Shown one piece after another: positions 17,116 to 25,547 of a DNA stretch of 38,061 nt (position 1 is its first letter; every line of letters begins with the position of its first letter). The DNA comes from Acidobacteriota bacterium (GTDB lineage Bacteria > Acidobacteriota > Terriglobia > 2-12-FULL-54-10), in NCBI GenBank assembly GCA_022567475.1, contig JADFGZ010000005.1, forward strand, positions 1 through 38,061. Direction: 5' to 3'. A program made the translations under genes and the position numbers. The notes beneath the pieces were generated by a model. The model had not been told where the DNA came from. It did not search any database and was given only the letters and a program-made list of their open reading frames with translations.

Positions 17116-17451
17116 ATAGAGGCCGGCGTCGAGCAATTGGAAAATCATCGCTTTCAAGCCGGGATCGATCGTATCCAGCCTCTCCAACGTACTCGGATGG
17201 CCCGGCGGCTGGCCTCCCCGCAGGGAGGCGATGATCTCGGCGACATCCTCCGGCTTCACGCCTGCGTACCAGACCTTGTCCGGATAGACGACCACATTCG
17301 GCCCTTCGTGGCAAGCTCCGAAGCACATATAGGAGCGAACCTCCATTCGCTCATCAGGGCCAGCTTCTTGTTGCAGCTTCTCCATCACTTCGGCGGCCTG
17401 GCGCACCCTGCAATCGACGTTCTGGCAGACGAAGATCAGTTTTTTCTCCAC
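17113..17451 (-). CDS. Thioredoxin-like [2Fe-2S] ferredoxin (NuoE-like)
   Basis: 112 aa with a thioredoxin-like [2Fe-2S] fold: C9 and C14 (CQNVDC) and C43 and C47 (CFGAC) are the four expected ligands, followed by HEGPNVVVYPD and a YAGVKPEDVAEII helix. It lacks the helical N-terminal domain of full NuoE, so it corresponds to the ferredoxin domain alone. GTG start with GGTGGAG just upstream. It precedes the NuoF-like gene on the same strand and would pass electrons to or from its FMN. A promoter with a perfect TATAAT lies about 145 bases upstream. The leader carries repeated copies of the ribosome-binding unit. Confidence 0.82.
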   Translation of the reverse strand: MEKKLIFVCQNVDCRVRQAAEVMEKLQQEAGPDERMEVRSYMCFGACHEGPNVVVYPDKVWYAGVKPEDVAEIIASLRGGQPPGHPSTLERLDTIDPGLKAMIFQLLDAGLY

Positions 17452-17491
17452 AGCTCCACCTTGGCTCCACTTTGCTTAGCTCCACCTTGCT
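17452..17491. repeat. Three tandem copies of an SD-bearing unit
   Basis: On the minus strand the unit AAGGTGGAGCT is present in three near copies (17478-17491, 17464-17477, 17452-17463), the last directly abutting the GTG start at 17451. Each copy holds a GTGGAG or GGTGGAG Shine-Dalgarno-like core. Confidence 0.8.
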
Positions 17492-17561
17492 CGCTGAACG
17501 GAATCCGCCTCGGAACGAAACATCTCCCGGAAGACTCCCCCCGCCTCGCCCGTATGCAAAC

Positions 17562-17583
17562 ATGATACGAATATGATGCGAAC
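17562..17583. repeat. 11-bp tandem duplication in the [2Fe-2S] gene leader
   Basis: ATGATACGAAT followed by ATGATGCGAAC, nine of eleven identical, just downstream of the candidate promoter. A further 11-bp pair (CGCTAGCC core, 17650-17671) overlaps the stop codon of the phosphofructokinase gene. Confidence 0.7.
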
Positions 17584-17596
17584 ACTAGGAAACAAA

Positions 17597-17626
17597 ATTA
17601 TACTTGCTCAGGCTCCACTCTGGCCA
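17597..17626 (-). promoter_or_regulatory. Candidate promoter of the [2Fe-2S]/nuoF-like operon
   Basis: Minus strand: TGGCCA, 18 bases, perfect TATAAT (complement at 17597-17602). It separates this two-gene operon from the upstream phosphofructokinase gene. Confidence 0.5.
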
Positions 17627-17662
17627 GCCCCGGCCTTCCGCCGGAACCGCGCTAGCCGAACG

Positions 17663-18709
17663 CTAGCCAAAAAAAACCGATGCGGTGGCATAGAGTTCCG
17701 GATCGACCCGGCGAGGCTCGCGCGTGGCCTCCGCCAGGGGAACAGCCACAATCTGGGTGCCGCGCAAAGCGACCATCTTGCCGAACTCTTGCCGGTCGAT
17801 CAAGTTTGCGGCATGCACTCCGAAGCGCGTGCCCAGGATGCGGTCAAAAGCCGTGGGGTTGCCGCCTCGCTGGAGGTGGCCCAGCGTCACCACCCTGGTT
17901 TCAAACCCCGTGCGCGACTCCACCACGCGCGCCAGCGCCTGCCCCACTCCGCCCAGCCGCGCGTGGCCGAACTCGTCCACGACCGCGTCCTGCTGGACCG
18001 GCCCTGGAGACCCTTCCGGCGCGGAGGGCAATTGGACGCCTTCGGCCACGACGACGATGCTGAAATACTTGCCCCGTCCATGCCGTTTCCGCAACACCGC
18101 ACAGAGCTGATCGAGGTCCACCGGCTGCTCCGGGATCAGAATCATGTCCGCACCGCCCGCCATGCCGGAAGCCACCGCGATCCAGCCCGTGTCCCGGCCC
18201 ATCACCTCCACTACCATGACGCGGTTATGCGCCTCCGCCGTGGTGTGGAGCCGGTCGATGGCTTCGGTGGCAATGTTGACCGCCGTGTCAAAACCGAAAC
18301 AATAGTCCGTCCCGCTCAGGTCATTATCAATGGTTTTGGGAATGCCCACCACCGCAACGCCGTCCTGAAACAAGCGGTCGGCCACGCCCATGGTGTCATC
18401 GCCGCCGATGGCAACGAGCGCGTCAATCGCGTTCTTCTGCAGATTGGTTTTGATGGTGCTGAGCCCGTCGGGACGTTTCAGCGGGTTCGTCCGGGAAGTG
18501 CGCAGGATGGTGCCGCCCCGGTAGACGATTCCGGAAACACGCTCCAGGTCCAGCCGTTCCATCTTGTTTTCGAGCAGGCCTCTCCAGCCCTCCATAATGC
18601 CGGTAGTCGCATAGCCGAGAGACCTCACTCGCCGCACGACGGCCCGGATCACCGCATTCAACCCGGGACAGTCTCCGCCGCCGGTCAAGATGCCGACAGT
18701 TAGACACAT
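17663..18709 (-). CDS. pfp: Phosphofructokinase, predicted pyrophosphate-dependent
   Basis: 348 aa from the ATG at 18709, chosen because AAAGGAG lies seven bases upstream and the protein then opens on the nucleotide-binding strand MCLTVGILTGGGDCPG. Interconverts fructose 6-phosphate and fructose 1,6-bisphosphate. Catalytic TIDND (D128) and MGRDTGWIA are present. The two donor-selecting positions read IGGDDT (D105) and PKTIDND (K125); ATP-dependent enzymes have Gly at both, while Asp and Lys mark pyrophosphate-dependent ones. A PPi donor, and hence a reversible reaction, is therefore predicted but not proven. Single gene with its own promoter candidate. Confidence 0.9.
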   Translation of the reverse strand: MCLTVGILTGGGDCPGLNAVIRAVVRRVRSLGYATTGIMEGWRGLLENKMERLDLERVSGIVYRGGTILRTSRTNPLKRPDGLSTIKTNLQKNAIDALVAIGGDDTMGVADRLFQDGVAVVGIPKTIDNDLSGTDYCFGFDTAVNIATEAIDRLHTTAEAHNRVMVVEVMGRDTGWIAVASGMAGGADMILIPEQPVDLDQLCAVLRKRHGRGKYFSIVVVAEGVQLPSAPEGSPGPVQQDAVVDEFGHARLGGVGQALARVVESRTGFETRVVTLGHLQRGGNPTAFDRILGTRFGVHAANLIDRQEFGKMVALRGTQIVAVPLAEATREPRRVDPELYATASVFFG

Positions 18710-18868
18710 GGTTCCAACTCCTTTCGGGAATCCGGCATTCTTTTCCTTTTCGGCGGAAACGCCAATTTCTACACCCGTCAAACTGCCAAGATTACCAGAA
18801 CATTCCCGTTTGCAGGAGACAACAAGACCGAAGCTGCCTGGAGGCTCTTTGAATGACTTGCACAACTT

Positions 18869-18897
18869 ATCCTACGGCATGTTGTTCTCATCGGCAA
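18869..18897 (-). promoter_or_regulatory. Candidate promoter of pfp
   Basis: Minus strand: TTGCCG, 17 bases, TAGGAT. The start would be about 150 bases before the ATG at 18709. Confidence 0.4.
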
Positions 18898-18935
18898 CGC
18901 GGGAGTGTGACGGGCCCGTGCAGCCTGGCCGAATC

Positions 18936-18965
18936 TTGGAAAAAGGCCCTATAATTTGGTATGCT
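18936..18965 (+). promoter_or_regulatory. Candidate promoter of the Gld-like ABC operon
   Basis: TTGGAA (18936-18941), 18 bases, TATGCT (18960-18965). A perfect TATAAT also lies at 18950-18955 but has a poor -35, so the exact hexamers are uncertain. Leader of roughly 190 bases. Confidence 0.38.
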
Positions 18966-19154
18966 AGCCGCTGCCCAAACACCACTCAATTCAAACGGGC
19001 CAAGCTCCCAGCCGCAAGCGGAGCAGAGGGGGGAGCACTACGCTAAAAGCGGCGGGCTGATTCCAAATCAAGGATGAGGAGCAGGTGAAAACGCCGCTCC
19101 TCAAGGGGAAGAACCTCTGATCTTTCGATCTATGATCTTTGCAGGGAGGGTTCG

Positions 19155-20135
19155 GTGATAGAAGTTCAGGGATTGACCAAACGATATGGACGGACCGTAG
19201 CCGTTCAGGATGTCAGCTTCTCTGTAAAGAAAGGGGAAATCCTAGGATTCCTCGGCCCGAACGGCGCCGGAAAAACCACCACCATGCGGGTGCTGACCGG
19301 CTTTCTGCCTCCCACGCTCGGCAAAGTGACGGTGGCGGGATACGACGTGATGCAGGAGCCGCTTGAGGTGAAGCGCCGCATCGGGTATCTGCCGGAAACA
19401 CCGCCCCTTTACCCGGACATGAGGGTGATGGAGATGCTTGCCTTCGCGGGCCGGCTCAAGGGCGTATCCGGGAACCAGCTCAAGCAGCGCATCGCGGAGG
19501 TCTCGGAAAAAACTGCGCTTTCAGATGTCCCCCGGAAACTCATCGGCCATCTCTCCAAAGGCTACCGCCAGAGGGTCGGGTTGGCGGCGGCGCTGATCCA
19601 TAACCCGGAGGTCCTGGTGCTGGACGAGCCGACGGCGGGTCTGGACCCCAAGCAGATTATTGAAACACGCAAGCTGATTACGAGCCTGGCCGGCGAGCAC
19701 ACCATTATTCTCAGCACCCACATCCTGCCCGAAGCGGCCAATACCTGCGGACGGGTGATGATTATCAACGCCGGGAAAGTCGTGGCCGAGGATACGCCGG
19801 AAAATCTGACGGCGCGGCTGCAAGGGTACGAAACGATGAACCTGGTTGTGGAAGGGCCGGAAGCGGAGGTGCGAGAGCGCCTGTCCCGCGTAACGGGAGT
19901 CAGCCGGGTCTCTCCATCCCAGGCCGGCAACGGCCGCGTGGCCTTCGCCGTACAGACGGTGAAAGGCCAGGACGTTCGGAAGGAACTGGCCCGGGCTGTG
20001 GTCGAATCCGGATGGGGGCTGCTCGAGCTGCGGCCCGTGGGATTGAGCCTGGAAGAGATTTTCTTGAAGCTGACCACAACCGAATCGGCGGACGACAACG
20101 CCGGCGAGAATTCCAAGGAGACAGCCGCGTCATGA
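19155..20135 (+). CDS. ABC transporter ATP-binding protein (GldA-like)
   Basis: 326-aa ABC ATPase. Walker A GPNGAGKTT (34-42), signature LSKGYRQR (133-140; Lys replaces the Gly-rich consensus, as is common in the GldA group), Walker B LVLDEPT (154-160), and an STH switch His near 192. A C-terminal domain of about 90 residues (DUF4162-like position) follows. GTG start preceded by GGGAGGG. First gene of a four-gene operon; its stop overlaps the permease start (ATGA). Gliding is only one role of this widespread family, so the cargo here is unknown. Confidence 0.9.
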   Translation: MIEVQGLTKRYGRTVAVQDVSFSVKKGEILGFLGPNGAGKTTTMRVLTGFLPPTLGKVTVAGYDVMQEPLEVKRRIGYLPETPPLYPDMRVMEMLAFAGRLKGVSGNQLKQRIAEVSEKTALSDVPRKLIGHLSKGYRQRVGLAAALIHNPEVLVLDEPTAGLDPKQIIETRKLITSLAGEHTIILSTHILPEAANTCGRVMIINAGKVVAEDTPENLTARLQGYETMNLVVEGPEAEVRERLSRVTGVSRVSPSQAGNGRVAFAVQTVKGQDVRKELARAVVESGWGLLELRPVGLSLEEIFLKLTTTESADDNAGENSKETAAS

Positions 20136-20911
20136 AGAACATCTGGATCATTGCCCGCAAGGAGCTGGCTGCTTACTTCCATTCCCCCATCGCCTACATT
20201 GTCCTGGCGATGTTTACGGTGCTCTTCGGGTTCATCTTTTACAGCAACCTCCGGGATTTTATGATGGAGCAATTCCTGGCGGCCCAATACGCTCAAATGT
20301 ACGGGCAGTTGACCCCTTTGAACGTGAATGAAAGCGTGATCCGAAGCCTGGTCTATGCGATCGCCGTGATCTGTCTTTTCCTGATGCCCATGATCACCAT
20401 GCGCCTGTTCGCCGAGGAAAAAAAGACGGGCACCATCGAGCTGCTGATGACCTCGCCGCTGACCGACCTCGAGATCATCCTGGGAAAATTCCTGGGGGCT
20501 TTTTTGTTATATGCCTCGCTGCTGGTCCTGTCGCTTCTCTACATTCTGATCCTGTTTCTCTACGGCAACCCGGACGGGAAAGCCTTGATTGCCGCCTATC
20601 TGGGATTGGTGCTGCTGGGAAGCTGCTATTTGTCCCTGGGGCTGATGCTTTCCACTTTGACACGCAATCAAGTGATCGCCGGCAGCCTGGGCTTCGGCCT
20701 GTTCTTTATGCTGTATTTGATCGGCTGGGCCAGCAGCTATTCCACCGGCCAACTGGGGCAACTTGCCAACTATATTTCCTTCACCACCCACATCGATAAT
20801 TTTTCCAAAGGCGTGATCGACCTGCGCGATACGGTTTACTACCTTTCCGTCATCGGGCTGAGCCTGTTTTTGACGGCCCGCTCGGTGGAGTCGGTTCGAT
20901 GGAGAGCCTGA
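20132..20911 (+). CDS. ABC-2 permease (GldF-like)
   Basis: 259-aa inner-membrane permease with six hydrophobic helices. I start at the ATG overlapping the ATPase stop (ATGA), which has AAGGAG upstream. It opens MKNIWIIARKELAAYFHSPI, the short cytoplasmic segment typical of ABC-2 permeases, and contains the conserved MRLFAEEKKTGTIELLMTSP region (90-109) before helix 3. Partner of the GldA-like ATPase and GldG-like protein. Translation of all three is probably coupled, as junctions overlap or lie one base apart. Confidence 0.88.
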   Translation: MKNIWIIARKELAAYFHSPIAYIVLAMFTVLFGFIFYSNLRDFMMEQFLAAQYAQMYGQLTPLNVNESVIRSLVYAIAVICLFLMPMITMRLFAEEKKTGTIELLMTSPLTDLEIILGKFLGAFLLYASLLVLSLLYILILFLYGNPDGKALIAAYLGLVLLGSCYLSLGLMLSTLTRNQVIAGSLGFGLFFMLYLIGWASSYSTGQLGQLANYISFTTHIDNFSKGVIDLRDTVYYLSVIGLSLFLTARSVESVRWRA

Positions 20912-20942
20912 GATGGAACCTGAGACAGGACCTAAAACAGGA
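20907..20942. repeat. 12-bp triplication at the gldF-gldG junction
   Basis: Three adjacent 12-base units starting at 20907, 20919 and 20931, with consensus CCTGAGACAGGA. The first contains the permease TGA and the start ATG of the next gene; the second and third encode PETG and PKTG at its N-terminus. Confidence 0.8.
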
Positions 20943-22340
20943 AAAGACGATATGGAAAAAAACGAGATGCCCCAGGGGCTGAAGAGCCATCTGACCAGCC
21001 GGCAAGCGAAGTACGGCTTGAATACGCTCATCTATTCCCTGGTGGCGCTGGCGATTGTGGTGGCCGTCAACCTGATCGCCAAACAGTTTGTCCGGCAACT
21101 GGATTTGACCGCCAACCAGCGCTACAGCTTGTCGCAGCAAACCGCGAATATTTTGTCCGGCCTGGATCGCGACGTCGAGCTGCTCTACTTCGACCGCAGG
21201 GCCAACTTCGGCAATCTGCGCGATCTGCTGGAGCAGTATTCTGTTCTTTCCCGGCGCGTCAAAGTCAGCTACGTGGACCCGGACCAGGAACCCGGCAAAG
21301 CCAACCAGTACAATGTGAAAACCTACGGGACGGTGATCCTAGCCGCGGGCGACCGCAACGAACAGGCGAAAGGAGTCGAAGAAGGGGATATCACCAATAC
21401 CCTGATTCGCCTGCTCAAAGGCGAGGCCAAGTTGATTTATTTTCTGGAAGGCCACGGAGAGCGGGACCTGGAATCGAACGAGCGGCTGGGCCTGAGCGAA
21501 GCGAAGACGGCGCTGGAGGAGAGCAACTATCAAGTCCAGACGGTTTCTTTGCTGGAAGAGTCTCCTCAGGTGCCGGAGGATGCCAGCGTGCTGGTGGTGG
21601 CGGGACCGCAGAATGACCTGCTCGAACCGGAGATCGACGCCATCCGCGAATACATTCAAGGGGGCGGGCGGGCCTTCTTTCTGGTCAACCCGCACACGCC
21701 GCCCAACCTGACCGCACTGCTCGCAGAGTTCGGCGCGGACGTGCAAAACACTTTGGTGGTGGACACCAGCGGCATCGGACGCCTGTTCGGAACCGACGAA
21801 CTCATGCCCCTGGTGATGCAATATGAAGATCATCCGATTACCAAGGACCTCGCCAATGTCGCCACGCTGTTTCCTTTCGCCTGCGCAGTGCAATCCTCGA
21901 GCGACGCCATGCCGGGAGCGCAGTTCCAACTGATCGCCCGGACCACGGCAAACAGTTGGGCTACCACCCAGGTGAGGGCTACGGAGGTGAGCTTCCGCGA
22001 AGGAGTGGACCTGGAAGGGCCTTTGGCGCTGATGGGGGCAGGGACGTACAAACCGCTCGCTTCGGAAAACGGCGAGGAAGGCCGCATCGTGGTTGCCGGG
22101 AGCACGGACATGGTGGCCAATTCCATCCTCGGGTTCAACGGCAACCGCGATCTGTTCCTGAACGCGATGAGCTGGCTCGCTTCCGACGAAGACCTGATCT
22201 CGATCCGTCCCCGCGATCCCGAGGACCGGCGCGTGGACCTCTCGTCGTCTCAAATGGATTTCGTTTGGCTTTGTATGTTTGCCGTTCCGCTGGCGATCGT
22301 CCTCGGCGGTTTCGGAGTGTGGTGGAAAAGACGAGGATGA
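20913..22340 (+). CDS. GldG-like ABC auxiliary protein
   Basis: 475-aa membrane-anchored protein of the GldG/ABC_transp_aux family. N-terminal helix at about 40-60, followed by the diagnostic LDLTANQRYSLSQQT (75-89); a large extracytoplasmic domain with FLEGHGERDL and a SSDAMPGAQF stretch; and a C-terminal helix (about 450-470) ending WWKRRG. It starts one base after the permease stop. These proteins accompany GldA/GldF-type ABC systems and are thought to act outside the membrane; their biochemical role is unsettled. The N-terminal PETGPKTG segment is repeat-derived and probably dispensable. Confidence 0.85.
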   Translation: MEPETGPKTGKDDMEKNEMPQGLKSHLTSRQAKYGLNTLIYSLVALAIVVAVNLIAKQFVRQLDLTANQRYSLSQQTANILSGLDRDVELLYFDRRANFGNLRDLLEQYSVLSRRVKVSYVDPDQEPGKANQYNVKTYGTVILAAGDRNEQAKGVEEGDITNTLIRLLKGEAKLIYFLEGHGERDLESNERLGLSEAKTALEESNYQVQTVSLLEESPQVPEDASVLVVAGPQNDLLEPEIDAIREYIQGGGRAFFLVNPHTPPNLTALLAEFGADVQNTLVVDTSGIGRLFGTDELMPLVMQYEDHPITKDLANVATLFPFACAVQSSSDAMPGAQFQLIARTTANSWATTQVRATEVSFREGVDLEGPLALMGAGTYKPLASENGEEGRIVVAGSTDMVANSILGFNGNRDLFLNAMSWLASDEDLISIRPRDPEDRRVDLSSSQMDFVWLCMFAVPLAIVLGGFGVWWKRRG

Positions 22341-22456
22341 AATGAGTGGATCAGGCTTTGCTCTCACCCGTCCATCCCTTGCCGCCAAAATTGCCTCGTA
22401 ATACGCGCCGGGGCCGCCGCTCCCTGACGGCGTGAGCGGAAGCTGCTTTTGGCAGC

Positions 22457-23953
22457 GTGGCAGAGCGCACGACAACGGCTATGAAAATTCTGCATACCTT
22501 CGTCGCCTTGGGAATTCTCCTCCTGTTGGGGGGCGTGCTCTATTATCTGGATAAAAATCCGCCGGAGAACGCCTCGGAGGTGATTCCCAAGGAGAAACTT
22601 TTCTCCTTCCAGGCGGACCAGGTAGAGGAATTTTCAATCGAGATGCCGAACGAACCCACGCTGACTTCCCGCCGCCTGCCGGACGGAGAGGCATCGGCGA
22701 CAGAGGCTGAGGTTGAAGAAGGCCCGGCTACGGCAGACCGGCCGCAGTGGGAATTTCTTTCTCCAGAGGGGGTGGCGGCCGACAGCATGCTGATTCAATA
22801 CTTTGTCGAGTCGCTCCCCGGCATCGAGTACACGCCCGTGACGGAGGAAGCGCCTGCGTCGCTTGCCGACTACGGCCTGGATGAGCCGCAGAAGATTTTC
22901 TCCATCAAGCTGAAGCAGGGAGAGACCGTAACGCTCTCGATCGGAGGGGAAAACCCCAGCGGCTATGCCAAATACGGCATGTTGAGCGCCTCGCCCGGAG
23001 TGTTCTTATTGGATTCGCTGGGCTCCCCGGCCCTGGAGAAGACCCTGTTCGACCTGCGCGACAAGCGGGCCTTGCCCATTGACATGGACCGGGCACAGCG
23101 GCTGGAGCTGGACAACAAGGCCGGAAAAATTGTGATGACCAAGCTTCCCAATAACAACTGGGAGCTGACCCGTCCGGCCGTGCGGACCGACTACGCCGGC
23201 ACCAATTATTTCGTCATCCGCCTGATCGGAGCATTGATGAAAACCGTAGAGGAGGAAGTCGCCGGCTCGCTCGCCCGCTACGGCCTCAATCGTCCCCAGG
23301 CCAGCCTGCAAGTGACGCTGCCGGACGGTTCTCATACTCTCCTGGTCGGCAGCGACAACAAGGACGGAGAAGGTTACTACGCCAAAAACTCCGCGTGGCC
23401 TCATGTCTTTACCATCAACCAGGATTTTTACGGCCAGTTGACCGGCAGCGTGGACTCGTACCGCAACCGCTACCTGTTCGATTTCCAGACCACCAACGTC
23501 CGGCGGGTGGAGCTTCAGACCGCCGAAGCGGATTTTCGCTTCGACAAGCTGGAAGAGCGCTGGGTCCGGGCGGCAGAGGAAGATGAAGAGGAAGCGGAAG
23601 CGGAAAGTGAAGACGCGGCCCCAACCGAAGTCGGGGAGGTGGATGTCTTCCTGAACAACATTCACGCCATGCGCATCCAGCAATACACCACCGACCGGCC
23701 AGGCAGGCTGGCACAGTACGGCCTGGACAAACCCTGGCTGAAGGTGAAGATCACCTTCGGCGAGGACAGCCAAGGCGAGGACAACCGGGAAGAAACCGTT
23801 CTGCTCGCGCTCCAAGACGGCAAGCTGTACGCCGCCCGGCAAGGCGAGCCCTCTGTCTACGAGTTGCGGGCAGACGAAAAGGAGAGGATTGAGGAGTCGC
23901 TCGGGAAATTTCCCTCCGCAGAAACGGGAATCCAGGAAACGCCCGTTGGATGA
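22457..23953 (+). CDS. DUF4340-domain protein of the Gld-like ABC operon
   Basis: 498-aa protein with one N-terminal helix (about 12-30) and repeated extracytoplasmic DUF4340 modules: VEEFSIE, YGLDEPQ, YGLNRPQ and YGLDKPW mark three similar repeats, each with a W/F-G-x-D-x-P turn. An acidic insert (EEDEEEAEAESED) lies near 371-383. Start uncertain: GTG at 22457 or ATG at 22481, eight codons later; neither has a strong ribosome site. Family members follow GldG homologues in many phyla, implying a joint complex. Function unknown. The 116-base gap before it contains a palindromic CCGCTCCCTGACGGCGTGAGCGG segment, possibly a dispersed repeat fragment. Confidence 0.8.
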   Translation: MAERTTTAMKILHTFVALGILLLLGGVLYYLDKNPPENASEVIPKEKLFSFQADQVEEFSIEMPNEPTLTSRRLPDGEASATEAEVEEGPATADRPQWEFLSPEGVAADSMLIQYFVESLPGIEYTPVTEEAPASLADYGLDEPQKIFSIKLKQGETVTLSIGGENPSGYAKYGMLSASPGVFLLDSLGSPALEKTLFDLRDKRALPIDMDRAQRLELDNKAGKIVMTKLPNNNWELTRPAVRTDYAGTNYFVIRLIGALMKTVEEEVAGSLARYGLNRPQASLQVTLPDGSHTLLVGSDNKDGEGYYAKNSAWPHVFTINQDFYGQLTGSVDSYRNRYLFDFQTTNVRRVELQTAEADFRFDKLEERWVRAAEEDEEEAEAESEDAAPTEVGEVDVFLNNIHAMRIQQYTTDRPGRLAQYGLDKPWLKVKITFGEDSQGEDNREETVLLALQDGKLYAARQGEPSVYELRADEKERIEESLGKFPSAETGIQETPVG

Positions 23954-24000
23954 ACATTAAACGTTAAATGTTCGATGTTTAGATATTCGATGTTAATTTC
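23953..24000. repeat. AT-rich duplicated palindromic segment before leuC
   Basis: A 48-base AT-rich island with two 15-base copies ending in TTCGAT and a near-palindrome built on AACATTAAACGTT. Its composition contrasts sharply with the flanking GC-rich genes. Confidence 0.6.
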
Positions 24001-24053
24001 TGATACGCTTCCAATGCCAGCTTGCAAACAACATCTCCTGGGCCGGATCACAC

Positions 24054-25466
24054 ATGGCTGCCGAAAAATCACAAACCCTGTTTGAAAAAATCTGGAACCG
24101 TCACGTAGTGGTGGAAGAACCGGATTGCCCGGTGGCGCTCTACATCGACCTGCACCTGGTCCACGAGGTCACCTCGCCGCAGGCCTTCCAGGGATTGCGC
24201 GATCAGGGTCTCCGGCTCCGGCAGCCCTCGAAGACCGTAGCGACGGTCGACCACAGCATTCCCACCACCGACCGCTCGCTTCCCATCGCCGATCCCATGG
24301 CGGCCAACCAGATTCGGCAGCTTGAGGTCAACTGCCGGGAGTTCGGCATTCCGCTGCACGGCATCGACAGCCCCACGCAGGGAATCGTTCACGTCATCGG
24401 GCCGGAGCTGGGATTCACGCAGCCCGGCATGACGATTGTCTGCGGCGACAGCCACACCGCCACGCACGGCGCGTTCGGCGCGCTGGCGTTCGGGATCGGG
24501 ACCACGGAGGTCCAGCACGTGCTGGCCGCGCAGTGCCTGCTCCAGCGGAAGCCACGGTCGTTCGAGGTCCGAATCGATGGGACGCTCCAGCCCGGCGTCT
24601 CCGCCAAGGACATCATCCTGGCGCTGATCGCCCAGATCGGCGTGGGCGGAGGGGTCGGCTTTGTGCTGGAGTACACCGGCAGCGCCATCCGCGCCCTCTC
24701 CATGGAAGCTCGCATGACGGTTTGCAATATGTCGATCGAGGCCGGGGCCAAAGCGGGAATGATTGCTCCGGACGAGACGACTTTCCACTACCTTGCCGGA
24801 AAACCCTATGTGCCCCAGGCGGCCGCCTGGGACGACGCCCTGAAACAATGGAAGCAACTGCCCTCCGATCCCGGCGCACGGTTCGACCGGTCCGTCACGA
24901 TGGACGCCAGTCAACTGGAGCCGATGATCACCTACGGGACAAACCCCGGGATGGGTTTGCCGGTCACGGCGCCGGTTCCCTCTCCGGACTCTATGCCGGA
25001 CACCGCCTCTCAAAACGCCGTCCGGCACGCTCTCGAATACATGGCGCTCGAGCCCGGAAAACCTCTGCTCGGCCATCCGATAGAGGTTGTTTTCATCGGC
25101 AGTTGCACGAACTCCCGCATCTCGGATTTGCGCGCCGCAGCCGGCATCTTGAAAGGACGCAAGGTGAGCCCGAAGCTGCGCGTATTGGTCGTGCCCGGCT
25201 CCCAGCAGGTGAAACGCCAGGCGGAACAGGAAGGACTGCCGGACATCTTCCGCGATGCAGGCTGCGAATGGCGCGAGCCGGGATGCAGCATGTGCATCGC
25301 GATGAACGGCGATGAGCTTGAGCCGGGCCAGTACAGCGTCTCGACCAGCAACCGCAATTTTGAAGGGCGGCAGGGCAAGGGCGGGCGAACTTTTTTGGCC
25401 AGTCCTCTGACGGCCGCCGCCTCGGCCCTGCAAGGCTGCGTTGCCGACGTCCGCACGCTGTTGTAG
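24054..25466 (+). CDS. leuC: 3-isopropylmalate dehydratase large subunit
   Basis: 470 aa; with LeuD it isomerises 2- to 3-isopropylmalate in leucine synthesis. Aconitase-type [4Fe-4S] ligands are C351 (FIGSCTNSR), C411 and C414 (PGCSMC). Other landmarks: VDHSIPT (66-72), [21 protein letters not shown] (130-150) and the active-site GTNPGM (295-300). Length and motifs are typical. leuD follows 81 bases downstream. No leuA or leuB is in the window. A homoaconitase-type substrate cannot be excluded, but LeuC is the best reading. Confidence 0.95.
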   Translation: MAAEKSQTLFEKIWNRHVVVEEPDCPVALYIDLHLVHEVTSPQAFQGLRDQGLRLRQPSKTVATVDHSIPTTDRSLPIADPMAANQIRQLEVNCREFGIPLHGIDSPTQGIVHVIGPELGFTQPGMTIVCGDSHTATHGAFGALAFGIGTTEVQHVLAAQCLLQRKPRSFEVRIDGTLQPGVSAKDIILALIAQIGVGGGVGFVLEYTGSAIRALSMEARMTVCNMSIEAGAKAGMIAPDETTFHYLAGKPYVPQAAAWDDALKQWKQLPSDPGARFDRSVTMDASQLEPMITYGTNPGMGLPVTAPVPSPDSMPDTASQNAVRHALEYMALEPGKPLLGHPIEVVFIGSCTNSRISDLRAAAGILKGRKVSPKLRVLVVPGSQQVKRQAEQEGLPDIFRDAGCEWREPGCSMCIAMNGDELEPGQYSVSTSNRNFEGRQGKGGRTFLASPLTAAASALQGCVADVRTLL

Positions 25467-25547
25467 AAGATAGAAGACAGGAGACAGAAGGTCGCGGCGC
25501 AGTATTCGGACTCCTGACTTCTGATAATGAACTTCCGGTCATTAACT
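25467..25547. repeat. Purine-rich short repeats between leuC and leuD
   Basis: Imperfect 8-9-base repeats (AGAAGATAG, AGAAGACAGG, AGACAGAAGG) and a nearby inverse-like CTCCTGACTTCTGA form a possible weak hairpin in the leuC-leuD spacer. Confidence 0.5.

Larger units (their letters stand above)
18710..19154. other. Divergent intergenic region, pfp / ABC operon
   Basis: 445 bases with no supported gene. It holds both promoter candidates, a stem-loop GAGGAGC/GCTCCTC with a 13-base loop (19076-19102), and a partial 15-bp duplication starting TGATCTTT (19118, 19133) just before the ABC gene's GTG. Confidence 0.55.

Noticed and set aside
24069-25433. Open frame opposite leuC (454 codons)
   Set aside because: Shadow of leuC with no ribosome site or recognisable domain.
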